Virus record (IMG/VR): IMGVR_UViG_3300027852_000029
Coordinates: 1-35,034 of that record
Strand: one strand, 5' to 3'
DNA from: a virus
Length of the DNA stretch: 35,034 nt
Shown: positions 23,141 through 29,250 of the stretch, in pieces
How positions within the stretch are numbered: the stretch's first letter is position 1
Layout: every line of letters begins with the position of its first letter
The notes under the pieces: model-generated
Seen by the model: the letters and a program-made list of their open reading frames with translations, nothing else
Database searches by the model: none
Told to the model about the DNA's origin: nothing
Translations under genes and position numbers: made by a program

Positions 23141-23491
23141 ATGAATTACTCAGACAGTACACCATTTACAAGATATGAACTAGATGTAGAGGCAGCAAGA
23201 GCAGACTTAAAGCATCATGGGGTAGATTTAAAGCTAGCCGCAGATATTAGCTTGAAGATTGCTCAGTTAACCTCTGAGTACGGAGACTGCCCAGAGGTCG
23301 CTTTAGCTTGTGTTGCGACAGGTTATAATTCAAAATGCATGGCTAAACAAGACTCTGAATTTGCATACTCTAACCAAGACAAAAAAGACGATCCTCTGTA
23401 TGAATCGGCTTTAGCTTTTCAGGTCGTTGATGCCATAGTGAGTAGACACGAAAGTGACATTTACGAAGTGATATCGTCTTGGAGGAATTAA
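23141..23491 (+). CDS. Hypothetical acidic protein
   Basis: 116 residues from ATG 23141, preferred because AAAGGA lies six bases upstream; an in-frame ATG at 23108 would add 11 residues. It is helical and acidic (TRYELDVEAARADLKHHGVD, LKLAADISLKIAQLTSEYGD) with a C-terminal helix AFQVVDAIVSRHESDIYEVI. It is not recognised. It belongs to the early rightward set. Confidence 0.65.
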   Translation: MNYSDSTPFTRYELDVEAARADLKHHGVDLKLAADISLKIAQLTSEYGDCPEVALACVATGYNSKCMAKQDSEFAYSNQDKKDDPLYESALAFQVVDAIVSRHESDIYEVISSWRN

Positions 23492-23492
23492 A

Positions 23493-23729
23493 ATGGAAGT
23501 TAACGAGCATATAAATGCAGCTATAGAGAAAATAAAAGAGTCGTTAAACGATAGCAGGATGGCGCAAACAATTAAGTATTATCAGTCAGGACATGTGATG
23601 GAGGGTTTGATTGATGAGTATGATATTTCTGGCAAGTTTCCAAAAATAATTGTGTTATCTAGTACAAAAAAGAAATACTCAGTCCCGTTCTTTCAGGTAA
23701 TAAAAATAGATAAATACAGTGGGTTTTAG
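23493..23729 (+). CDS. Hypothetical small protein
   Basis: 78 residues, not recognised. A helical half (NEHINAAIEKIKESLNDSRM) is followed by strands (FPKIIVLSSTKKKYSVPFFQ VIKIDKY). A strong GGAGG precedes the ATG, which lies one base after the previous stop. Confidence 0.6.
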   Translation: MEVNEHINAAIEKIKESLNDSRMAQTIKYYQSGHVMEGLIDEYDISGKFPKIIVLSSTKKKYSVPFFQVIKIDKYSGF

Positions 23730-23751
23730 TTAGTATCAGGGAAAATAAAAA

Positions 23752-23931
23752 ATGAAATTTAACAACGAACACACTATACAACTACTAAATAGATTCTTAT
23801 CATTTAAGTTCTCAGCTTATAGATTCGAAAGGCGTAACGGGTTAATTCATGGTTTGATTGACAAAGCAAAGCAAGAGTTTATTGATAACGGGATTCATAC
23901 GAGATTGGTAGAAAAATTAGATGACAAATAA
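23752..23931 (+). CDS. 59-residue basic helical protein
   Basis: It begins MKFNNEHTIQLLNRFLSFKF and continues SAYRFERRNGLIHGLIDKAK, then QEFIDNGIHTRLVEKL. It is probably all helix. The start region repeats that of the peptide gene at 23041. It is the last rightward gene before the terminator. RBS GGGAAAA is only fair. Confidence 0.55.
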   Translation: MKFNNEHTIQLLNRFLSFKFSAYRFERRNGLIHGLIDKAKQEFIDNGIHTRLVEKLDDK

Positions 23932-23942
23932 CACGCAATAAA

Positions 23943-23968
23943 AAGCCCCAATTAAGGGGCTTAGTTTT
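23943..23968. terminator. Bidirectional intrinsic terminator
   Basis: Stem AAGCCCC/GGGGCTT (23943-23949, 23956-23962), six-base loop. AGTTTT follows on the plus strand, and on the minus strand the U-tract is TTTTTATT overlapping the stem base. It separates the early rightward block from the convergent three-gene leftward operon and ends both. Confidence 0.85.
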
Positions 23969-23977
23969 ATCTGGCTG

Positions 23978-24208
23978 TTAACACTCCATGCTATTATATA
24001 ATTCTTCAAAGTAATCTTTATCACTAAGATTTTCCATATTAGCAATAAGTCTGTCATCTTCATAATTACGAACACCTCTGTAAGCTGCTGCATTCTTATT
24101 GTTAGACTTGGTATCTTCAAAGATTAGGCTGTCAGTATCGTTTTTAACATCAGATGTTATTTTTCTACGACTTATTTCTTCTTTGCCAATGTGATTGATG
24201 CTCATCAT
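23978..24208 (-). CDS. Hypothetical acidic/polar protein
   Basis: 76 residues, hydrophilic and probably disordered in the first half (SINHIGKEEISRRKITSDVK), with an acidic helix at the end (DRLIANMENLSDKDYFEELY). RBS GGGAGAG precedes the ATG, which overlaps the stop of the upstream peptide (ATGA). A 67-residue frame overlapping it was rejected. It is not recognised; co-transcription with the possible RHH protein suggests a place in the same regulatory unit. Confidence 0.6.
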   Translation of the reverse strand: MMSINHIGKEEISRRKITSDVKNDTDSLIFEDTKSNNKNAAAYRGVRNYEDDRLIANMENLSDKDYFEELYNSMEC

Positions 24209-24282
24209 TTATACTCTCCCTCGTATGTAACCTCTAAAAAATCGTTAAGTTTCTTTTCTAATTTTAAGAATAGTTTATACAT
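24205..24282 (-). CDS. 25-residue peptide linking two coupled genes
   Basis: The peptide reads MYKLFLKLEKKLNDFLEVTY then EGEYK. It starts in TAATG overlap with the upstream gene and ends in ATGA overlap with the downstream one. Its last codons carry the RBS of the next gene. It may be a true peptide or serve mainly to carry ribosomes between neighbours. Confidence 0.45.
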   Translation of the reverse strand: MYKLFLKLEKKLNDFLEVTYEGEYK

Positions 24283-24431
24283 TATTTGATTTCCTTTTTA
24301 TGTGCTTTCATTATTAAGTCAGCTACAACCTTTACTTTATTATCAACTAAAGAGCCAGAGTCTTTCCTTCGCTTAACTAGCTCCTTTAATAATTTATCTA
24401 TATTAGTGTTTAATGCTACTGCGTTCGCCAT
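24282..24431 (-). CDS. Possible ribbon-helix-helix DNA-binding protein
   Basis: 49 residues. A short strand (NAVALNTN) is followed by a basic helix (IDKLLKELVKRRKDSG), a Gly-Ser turn and a second helix (DNKVKVVADLIMKAHKK). This is the size and order of Arc/CopG-type ribbon-helix-helix dimers. It is the first gene of its operon and faces a promoter region with symmetric AT-rich repeats, so autoregulation is plausible. The fold assignment is by pattern only. RBS AAGGAA. Confidence 0.5.
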   Translation of the reverse strand: MANAVALNTNIDKLLKELVKRRKDSGSLVDNKVKVVADLIMKAHKKEIK

Positions 24432-24461
24432 GTTTATTCCTTGATTGATTAATATGTAATA

Positions 24462-24508
24462 AATATTAAATTAATACTTGCAATAAGTCAAATATAGTTT
24501 AATATTAA
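24462..24508. promoter_or_regulatory. Overlapping opposed promoters within an inverted repeat
   Basis: Leftward promoter: TTGACT (24486-24491) and TAATAT (24463-24468) on the minus strand, 17 bases apart. Rightward promoter: TTGCAA (24478-24483) and TAATAT (24500-24505), 16 apart. The two overlap. AATATTAAA (24462-24470) and TTTAATATT (24498-24506) form a perfect 9-bp inverted repeat centred 36 bp apart, covering both -10 boxes. The rest of the gap 24432-24592 shows no gene. Confidence 0.62.
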
Positions 24509-24592
24509 TCTCAAGTCAGGTGATTAGGGCGCAACCACACAACCTGTAGATAAATATCAAAATGCGGTGCAACTAATTTAAAGGAGATAAAA

Positions 24593-24778
24593 ATGAAAAA
24601 TTATTTTATATATGATGGTCGTGCTAATTACGACATTGATTCAGCTTGTGTAGTTGAGTGTTTCGAGGCCAAGAATGACATGAGAGCTACTAGATATCAT
24701 GTATTGAATTATATGTATGAAGATACTGTGCTATGTGATTCTGATAATAATCTGATTTATTGTTCTGAGTCAGCTTGA
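24593..24778 (+). CDS. Hypothetical early protein
   Basis: 61 residues, not recognised. A small beta/alpha protein with YFIYDGRANYDIDSACVVEC and LCDSDNNLIYCSES; four Cys but no clear metal motif. AAGGAGAT is an excellent RBS, and this is the first gene after the rightward promoter. First genes after an early promoter are often host-takeover or anti-restriction proteins; this is a guess from position. Confidence 0.6.
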   Translation: MKNYFIYDGRANYDIDSACVVECFEAKNDMRATRYHVLNYMYEDTVLCDSDNNLIYCSESA

Positions 24779-24793
24779 TAAAGGAGAATAAAA

Positions 24794-24994
24794 ATGGAAT
24801 GGTTAACATTAGAAATAAATCCACCAGAAGAAATAAAAGCAATTATAGGGAAGAAAGAGAGCGCATTTGGTTACGGGCCTAGTTATCGCATAGTTGATTT
24901 TTGCGAAAAAGAATCAAGTGTTGATAATGTAATTAATGACCTTCAAAGTCATAGCATGACGCATTGGAAGTATATCGAGGGAAATGATGAGTGA
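24794..24994 (+). CDS. Hypothetical small protein
   Basis: 66 residues, not recognised. It starts MEWLTLEINPPEEIKAIIGK and ends SMTHWKYIEGNDE. RBS AAGGAG. Its end overlaps the recT start by eight to eleven bases, so it is probably co-translated with recombination functions. Confidence 0.6.
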   Translation: MEWLTLEINPPEEIKAIIGKKESAFGYGPSYRIVDFCEKESSVDNVINDLQSHSMTHWKYIEGNDE

Positions 24995-25949
24995 TTTAAT
25001 AACATACATAGGTCAGCAAGAATCTTTCTTTTTACCAGCTCTTACTGATGAAAAAATATCGTGGGAAAAAGAGAAGCAGTTTGCTATTCAGGCATTTAAT
25101 AGTAATAAATTTTTACTTGATACCGCATCTAAAAATCCTGCAAGCCTGCAGGCTGCAATTATCAATGTTGCATCTATCGGCGTTAGCTTAAACCCTGCAA
25201 ACAAACACGCTTACTTAGTTCCTCGTGACGGAAAAGTTTGTTTAGATATTTCATACATGGGCTTGATGCATTTAGCGATGAGTACAGGATCAATATTGTG
25301 GGGTCAATGTAAATTAGTACACAGCAAGGACACTTACTCGAATAAAGGTTTAGATAAAGCGCCTGAGCATTCCTATAGCCCATTTGGTGACAGGGGTAAT
25401 GTGGTTGGCGCTTACTGTACAGTTAAGACTTGTCACGGTGATTATCTAACTGATGAAATGTCTTATGATGATATTTGTAAAATACAGAATTCCTCTAAAG
25501 CTAAAAACGGCCCGTGGAAAACTCACTGGAATGAAATGGCTAGAAAAACTGTTGTTAAACGAGCTGCTAAGTATTGGCCAGCAATCGACCGCTTAAACAA
25601 CGCTATCCATCATTTAAACACTGACAACAACGAGGGTTTAGAGGATGAGAATAAAGAATACTCTGAAAAATTTAATTCTCTTTATGAAGGCAATAGCGAA
25701 CCATTAATATTATGGGGTTATATAGAGCAATTTAGAGATAAAGAAGATGTATCTCAATATATTTACAGAAACTTCCCTAAAGGACATAAAACAAAAGTTG
25801 CAGCAATATTGAAAGATGCCCGTGATATGTTTTTTCAATACAAGGCTATTTTTGAAAGTGGTGATGAATTAGCCATAGAAGAGGCGAGAGGTGAGTTATC
25901 AGAAGTAGAATTAAAAATAATCAATACTGGCATTAAAGCTAGAAATTAA
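24987..25949 (+). CDS. recT: RecT-family single-strand annealing recombinase
   Basis: About 320 residues. The core ASLQAAIINVASIGVSLNPA, then HAYLVPRDGKVCLDISYMGL, then GPWKTHWNEMARKTVVKRAA is diagnostic of RecT. It pairs single-stranded DNA with complementary strands and supports replication-linked recombination. The C-terminal 110 residues are charged and include a helical module not needed for annealing. The second of two adjacent ATGs (24984, 24987) is better spaced from GAGGG. No RecE or other 5'-3' exonuclease gene is next to it. A membrane protein and an SSB-like gene follow. Confidence 0.9.
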   Translation: MSDLITYIGQQESFFLPALTDEKISWEKEKQFAIQAFNSNKFLLDTASKNPASLQAAIINVASIGVSLNPANKHAYLVPRDGKVCLDISYMGLMHLAMSTGSILWGQCKLVHSKDTYSNKGLDKAPEHSYSPFGDRGNVVGAYCTVKTCHGDYLTDEMSYDDICKIQNSSKAKNGPWKTHWNEMARKTVVKRAAKYWPAIDRLNNAIHHLNTDNNEGLEDENKEYSEKFNSLYEGNSEPLILWGYIEQFRDKEDVSQYIYRNFPKGHKTKVAAILKDARDMFFQYKAIFESGDELAIEEARGELSEVELKIINTGIKARN

Positions 25950-25971
25950 ATAATTAAATAGGAGGAAGAAT

Positions 25972-26346
25972 ATGAACGAAGAATTACAGAAAGCTCTAGG
26001 TGAGTTATTAGGTAAAGCTAACAGCGGCATTGACACTGCTAGTAACTTTCTTGCTGCTGAGTTACCTGATGTTATACAGCAATTGTTAGCTTGGTACATG
26101 GTTGAGAATGTAATATTTTTCATAGTTAGCTTGTTGTCATCATTAGCTTTGTGGAAGGCTGCCGCTAGATGCAGAAAAGAAAACGAAAAAAATAGATACG
26201 AAATGTGGGATTTTGGGATGTGTCTTTGTGGTTTCGGCTCAGTAATCACTGTTTTCATATCAATATCATTCCTCGTTGACGGATTGAAAATATGGATAGC
26301 CCCTAAGTTATGGCTTATTGAATACGCAGCAAGCTTAACTAAATAG
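25972..26346 (+). CDS. Two-span membrane protein in the recombination block
   Basis: 124 residues. An amphipathic N-terminus (ALGELLGKANSGIDTASNFL, then LPDVIQQLLAWYMVENV) leads into hydrophobic span 1 (about 44-62, VIFFIVSLLSSLALWKAA), a basic loop and span 2 (about 80-103, GMCLCGFGSVITVFISISFL). RBS GGAGGA. The topology is holin-like, but it lies between recT and an SSB-like gene, far from the lysis genes. Alternatives are superinfection exclusion or a membrane anchor. Not recognised further. Confidence 0.65.
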   Translation: MNEELQKALGELLGKANSGIDTASNFLAAELPDVIQQLLAWYMVENVIFFIVSLLSSLALWKAAARCRKENEKNRYEMWDFGMCLCGFGSVITVFISISFLVDGLKIWIAPKLWLIEYAASLTK

Positions 26347-26372
26347 ATTTTAAATAAAGAGGATAAGAGTAA

Positions 26373-26699
26373 ATGTCAAAAATGCAATTCGATATAAAAG
26401 TAAAAAACGGAACTTACGTTAACAGTCAAAACGAAACTAAATCTCGTTATAAGACTGTGGGTAAAGTAATGATCAATGATGACGGTTCACAGTTTGCGTT
26501 ATTAGATCCAACTATCAACCTTGCAGGATTTGAAAGAGATGCTGGTAAAGATATGTTAATTGGCTCATTCTTTGAGCCATACGAGCAAAATCAACAGCAG
26601 AATAATAATCAGCAATCTCAAGGCGGGTTTCAAGGGCAGCCACAAGGCCAGCAAGGAGGATTCCAGCACAATCAAAACACAGGCTTTCAACAAAGATAA
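26373..26699 (+). CDS. Probable SSB-like protein with Gln/Gly-rich tail
   Basis: 108 residues. The first 70 are strand-rich (QFDIKVKNGTYVNSQNETKS, YKTVGKVMINDDGSQFALLD) with an aromatic end, consistent with a small OB-type fold. The rest is a disordered tail rich in Gln, Asn and Gly (QQSQGGFQGQPQGQQGGFQH). The tail resembles that of single-strand binding proteins but lacks the acidic terminal tip. Position near recT supports DNA-recombination work. I cannot confirm the fold by eye. Confidence 0.6.
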   Translation: MSKMQFDIKVKNGTYVNSQNETKSRYKTVGKVMINDDGSQFALLDPTINLAGFERDAGKDMLIGSFFEPYEQNQQQNNNQQSQGGFQGQPQGQQGGFQHNQNTGFQQR

Positions 26700-26739
26700 C
26701 AACTAGCGACCCAAGGACGGGTTTATTTTTGAAGTTGTT
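26698..26739 (+). terminator. Nested hairpin, probable terminator
   Basis: Inner stem ACCC/GGGT (26709-26712, 26719-26722) is followed by TTATTTTT. An outer stem AACAACT/AGTTGTT (26698-26704, 26733-26739) encloses it and begins at the stop of the SSB-like gene. The inner stem is weak, so termination is probably partial. The two stems are mutually compatible, suggesting a structured element. Confidence 0.5.
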
Positions 26740-26991
26740 GTTAGGCGGTAACTATTGGAGATAGAGAATGAAAGTAGGCTATTACAAAGATGATTTAGAA
26801 ATTGTAGATGCAGATACGGTGAATCATGCTGCTGAAACGTTCGCAGAAGAAAACCACGAAATATGCGAAGAAAGTGATCATAAATTCAGTTTGTTTGTAG
26901 AGGATGAAAAAGGCACTTTATTCGAGGTAAATATGTTTGTTGAATATGATCCTAGATACGAAATAGAGAGTAGCGCGATAACCGCCTAACA
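26739..26991. repeat. 11-bp inverted repeat flanking one gene, integron-like core sites
   Basis: TGTTAGGCGGT (26739-26749) and ACCGCCTAACA (26981-26991) are perfect inverted copies around the gene at 26768-26989. They contain GTTAGGC and GCCTAAC, which fit the GTTRRRY and RYYYAAC core sites that bound integron cassettes. No complete attC was found next to either arm. In the mRNA the arms could also pair. Confidence 0.5.
26768..26989 (+). CDS. Hypothetical acidic protein inside the inverted repeat
   Basis: 73 residues, strongly acidic, with strands at both ends (KVGYYKDDLEIVDADTV; KFSLFVEDEKGTLFEVNMFV, then EYDPRYEI) and a helix between (NHAAETFAEENHEI). It is not recognised. Its size and charge resemble DNA-mimic or enzyme-inhibitor proteins, but that is only an impression. 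RBS TTGGAGA. The stop codon is part of the right repeat arm. Confidence 0.6.
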   Translation: MKVGYYKDDLEIVDADTVNHAAETFAEENHEICEESDHKFSLFVEDEKGTLFEVNMFVEYDPRYEIESSAITA

Positions 26992-27104
26992 CTGTTACTA
27001 AGGTTCGTTTATCTCGCTTTTACACATTAGACCAGTTTATGTAGGTGTTTGAGTTTAAGTGAGATTAAAAAATAAGAGCGATTTATTGCGTGAAAGGAGG
27101 AAAA

Positions 27105-27230
27105 GTGATTAAAAAGATACGTAAGAGTTTATACTTGGCTAATGGGTTTAAGGCGCTCCTTGTTATGATAGTGCTGTTTTCTATAGTAGCTATTTTAATC
27201 GCGCCAGCTTATTTTGGGTGTTTCGGGTGA
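27105..27230 (+). CDS. 41-residue single-span membrane protein of the lysis block
   Basis: A basic start (MIKKIRKSLYLANGFK) and one hydrophobic helix (ALLVMIVLFSIVAILIAPAY). GTG start with a perfect AGGAGG RBS. The stop overlaps a GTG that could start the endolysin frame (GTGA). It lies directly before the peptidase and holin genes, so an antiholin or pinholin-like role is plausible. The 115-base gap before it has no gene; it contains a weak stem ATCTC/GAGAT region (27021-27066). Confidence 0.6.
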   Translation: MIKKIRKSLYLANGFKALLVMIVLFSIVAILIAPAYFGCFG

Positions 27231-27262
27231 AAGTAATATTAACTAATGTGAGTAAATTAAAG

Positions 27263-27613
27263 ATGGGTGATATAAGTAAGAACTTTAGCCGCAGTGAATT
27301 TAGCTGCAAATGTCAATGTGGGTTTTCAACAGTTGACGTTGAGCTATTGAAAGTGTTGGAGATAGTGAGGGCGCACTTTAAAAAACCGATAAAGATTAAT
27401 AGTGGATGTCGATGTGAAAAACACAACGCTCACATAGGCGGAGCATTAAACAGTAAGCACAAGCTTGGTATTGCTGTTGATATTGTGGTTGAGGACATAG
27501 AGCCGATGGTGGTGTATAATTTCTTAGATAGGTACATGCCTAATAAGTACGGTTTAGGTGATTACACAACGTTTACTCATGTAGATGTTAGGGCTGATAA
27601 GTGGAGGGGGTAA
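27263..27613 (+). CDS. Peptidase M15-type endolysin
   Basis: 116 residues from ATG 27263. The start ISKNFSRSEFSCKCQCGF and the core IKINSGCRCEKHNAHIGGAL, NSKHKLGIAVDIVV are those of the M15A L,D/D,D-carboxypeptidase-like lysins. Zinc ligands are His66, Asp73 (H-x6-D) and His106 in FTHVDVR. Three Cys near the N-terminus are typical of this group. It would cleave peptidoglycan peptide cross-links at lysis. Starting at 27227 (GTG, overlapping the upstream stop) would add 12 residues. There is no signal peptide, so release depends on the holin. Confidence 0.85.
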   Translation: MGDISKNFSRSEFSCKCQCGFSTVDVELLKVLEIVRAHFKKPIKINSGCRCEKHNAHIGGALNSKHKLGIAVDIVVEDIEPMVVYNFLDRYMPNKYGLGDYTTFTHVDVRADKWRG

Positions 27614-27614
27614 C

Positions 27615-28013
27615 ATGAGTTGGTTTACAAGTTTATTCACAAGCAACGCAGCAGAGCCAATTGACGCTATTGGTAATGTGGTCGATAGTTTATTTACTTC
27701 TGATGACGAAAGGCTGTCACATGAAGAAGTTAAACTCAGGTTAATGCAAAAACCACAATTGGCACAGGCTGAAATCAATAAGGTTCAGGCGGCTAGCCGT
27801 AGCACTTTTGTAGCAGGGGCGCGCCCTTTCTTGATGTGGGTGTGCGGTGTTGGCTTGGGCATGGCGTTTATAGTTAATCCATTGCTGGAGTATTTCATGC
27901 CTGGCGACGGTATTATTAACGTGCCTCTTGAGCAGATGATGGAGTTAACTTTGGCAATGTTAGGTCTTGCAACACTTCGTACAGTCGAAAAGCTAAACGG
28001 CGTGAGTAAGTAG
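27615..28013 (+). CDS. Holin, 3TM/GTA-holin-like family
   Basis: 132 residues. A soluble amphipathic N-terminus (MSWFTSLFTSNAAEPIDAIG, NVVDSLFTSDDERLSHEEVK) leads to ARPFLMWVCGVGLGMAFIVN (first clear span) and MELTLAMLGLATLRTVEKL (second), which is the pattern of the GTA_holin_3TM family. It makes the membrane lesion that lets the M15 enzyme reach the wall. ATG 27615 is preferred over an in-frame start 30 bases upstream because GGAGGGGG is ideally spaced. The gene lies just after the lysin. Confidence 0.82.
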   Translation: MSWFTSLFTSNAAEPIDAIGNVVDSLFTSDDERLSHEEVKLRLMQKPQLAQAEINKVQAASRSTFVAGARPFLMWVCGVGLGMAFIVNPLLEYFMPGDGIINVPLEQMMELTLAMLGLATLRTVEKLNGVSK

Positions 28014-28020
28014 TGATATA

Positions 28021-28575
28021 ATGGATTTTTCAATACACGAGGCTTTATCATGGGTACTACTAAGCGTAAAAAAGGGGGTGGCGGCACAAAGCGCAAGTAA
28101 TATTTTGCTTGCTTTGTACGTCATGTCTTACATAAAGATTAAAAGCGCCACTTATCTAGTGGCTTTTTTATGCGTGGAGGTTTACGGGAATATCTACTTA
28201 TCTGACTATTTAACGACGTTTCAATACTATTTAGGTTATGCTTTTATTTATTCGATAATATATTTGTATGTGTTTCATAATAAAGGTCAATTAAAAATAC
28301 TAGCTGCGTATGTTATACTGATTTTATTTGAACTTATCATGTGCTTAGATGCTATATATTACCCAGACACTGAAACGTATATTTATACGATTTACGCGAA
28401 TATTGTTGTATTTATTCATCTTTATATCATTGCTCAGACTATCAACAGGCGAAAGCTTAGAGCAAGCGTGGGCGCAAGTCTTAACGCTTTGGGTCGCGTG
28501 TTGGGTGTTAATTACAATCTTTCATTTTTTTGGTATAATATCAAAAACACTAGCAAAGCAACGAGTAAAAGATGA
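28021..28575 (+). CDS. Multi-span membrane protein, start and end uncertain
   Basis: The open frame gives 184 residues with four or five hydrophobic spans between about residues 28 and 142 (ILLALYVMSYIKIKSATYLV, then YLGYAFIYSIIYLYVF, ILAAYVILILFELIMCL, IYANIVVFIHLYIIAQTI). The ATG at 28021 has a poor RBS. A terminator hairpin (28147-28169) lies inside span 1, and a tiny better-initiated gene overlaps the first 80 bases, so the true start may be near 28108-28123. The last 45 residues look unlike protein, while another frame (28430-28579) looks better there. The lysis position suggests a membrane accessory. Confidence 0.5.
   Translation: MDFSIHEALSWVLLSVKKGVAAQSASNILLALYVMSYIKIKSATYLVAFLCVEVYGNIYLSDYLTTFQYYLGYAFIYSIIYLYVFHNKGQLKILAAYVILILFELIMCLDAIYYPDTETYIYTIYANIVVFIHLYIIAQTINRRKLRASVGASLNALGRVLGVNYNLSFFWYNIKNTSKATSKR
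28050..28100 (+). CDS. 16-residue cationic Gly/Lys peptide
   Basis: MGTTKRKKGGGGTKRK, preceded by GAGG seven bases upstream of the ATG, a much better site than the overlapping frame has. It ends 46 bases before a strong terminator, so it would be the last gene of the lysis transcript. Net charge is about +7 to +8. The function is unknown. Confidence 0.5.
   Translation: MGTTKRKKGGGGTKRK
28147..28169 (+). terminator. Strong intrinsic terminator after the lysis genes
   Basis: Stem GCCACT/AGTGGC with a 5-base loop followed by six Ts (28164-28169). This is the cleanest rightward terminator in the window, yet it lies inside the frame of the membrane protein at 28021-28575. It may separate lysis-gene expression from terminase and structural genes unless antitermination occurs. 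Confidence 0.75.
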
Positions 28576-28850
28576 GTAGCACAGATCAACTATTGGATGC
28601 ATTAATTGGACAGGTAAGCAAGTTAACTGAATCTGTCGATAGGCTGGTCGTTATTGATGCGGCTAGAGAAGAAAGAGATAAACGGCAAGAAGAAAAAAAC
28701 GAAAAATATGACGAATTTATAGATGAGAATACAATTCCGTTGGCTCGTGTAAAAAGATTTCAAGGTCATTGGGATAAAGCAAGTGACAAAGTTTTTACGT
28801 TGATAGTGATAGCTGTATTGGCTGCTGCTGGCTTTAATTTTTTAGGGTGA
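28572..28850 (+). CDS. Coiled-coil protein with C-terminal membrane span, XhlA-like
   Basis: 92 residues. A heptad-rich helix (QLLDALIGQVSKLTESVDRL), a very charged middle (AAREERDKRQEEKNEKYDEF) and a final span (VFTLIVIAVLAAAGFNFLG). XhlA-type holin-associated proteins share this plan of N-terminal coiled coil and C-terminal anchor. It may regulate or assist lysis. Its ATG overlaps the stops of both frames upstream. No lipobox or N-terminal span typical of spanins is present. Confidence 0.62.
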   Translation: MSSTDQLLDALIGQVSKLTESVDRLVVIDAAREERDKRQEEKNEKYDEFIDENTIPLARVKRFQGHWDKASDKVFTLIVIAVLAAAGFNFLG

Positions 28851-28918
28851 TTAAAGTAATTAACTATAAGCGCGTCAAGAATTTAAAAGACAGGCCTAAC
28901 ACGATAAAGGATAGGTAA
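28847..28918 (+). CDS. 23-residue basic peptide
   Basis: It begins MIKVINYKRVKNLKDRPNTI and ends KDR. The GTG overlaps the previous stop as GTGA and the TAA overlaps the next ATG as TAATG, so it is chained to both neighbours. Over a third of its residues are Lys or Arg. It could be a real peptide or a coupling device. Confidence 0.45.
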   Translation: MIKVINYKRVKNLKDRPNTIKDR

Positions 28919-29250
28919 TGAACAGTACACAGCAAATAAAACTAACTCAGTACATGACAAATCAAAAGCAAACATCTTCAAGTATCGCCAGGTCTATAGC
29001 ATCATTAAATAACGACCTATCGGCAGCGTTAGAGCATCAAGCATACGCCAGGGGTAATCCTGACGAGGTAATTGATAGTGAGTTGCTAGCGATTATCGGT
29101 GTAGGTGTAGATCAATTACTTTCACAATATGAAGAGGTGAATAAAAAAAGAATTGATTTACTTAACGTTAAAGATGGGACCATGACTGTAGATGAGTTAA
29201 TAACAAAATACAGCATTGACCTGTCCGTGTATTCTAATGCGTTAATCTAA
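28918..29250 (+). CDS. Hypothetical helical protein before the LamG gene
   Basis: 110 residues, mostly helix (QQIKLTQYMTNQKQTSSSIA, LNNDLSAALEHQAYARGNPD, ELLAIIGVGVDQLLSQYEEV). It is not recognised. It overlaps the next start by one base. Small helical proteins before a surface-protein gene may be assembly helpers or virion components. Confidence 0.6.
   Translation: MNSTQQIKLTQYMTNQKQTSSSIARSIASLNNDLSAALEHQAYARGNPDEVIDSELLAIIGVGVDQLLSQYEEVNKKRIDLLNVKDGTMTVDELITKYSIDLSVYSNALI

Noticed and set aside
23917-24120. 67-codon minus-strand frame overlapping the 76-residue gene
   Set aside because: It runs across the bidirectional terminator and lacks an RBS, while the competing frame has GGGAGAG and ATGA coupling.
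26739-27104. A complete integron attC site beside the inverted repeat
   Set aside because: I found no second GTTRRRY partner at 57-141 bases after GCCTAAC and no paired L-box structure, so only core-like sites are claimed.
28572-28850. Spanin pair (Rz/Rz1)
   Set aside because: The membrane span is C-terminal and no lipobox protein is nested or adjacent, so the XhlA-like plan fits better.
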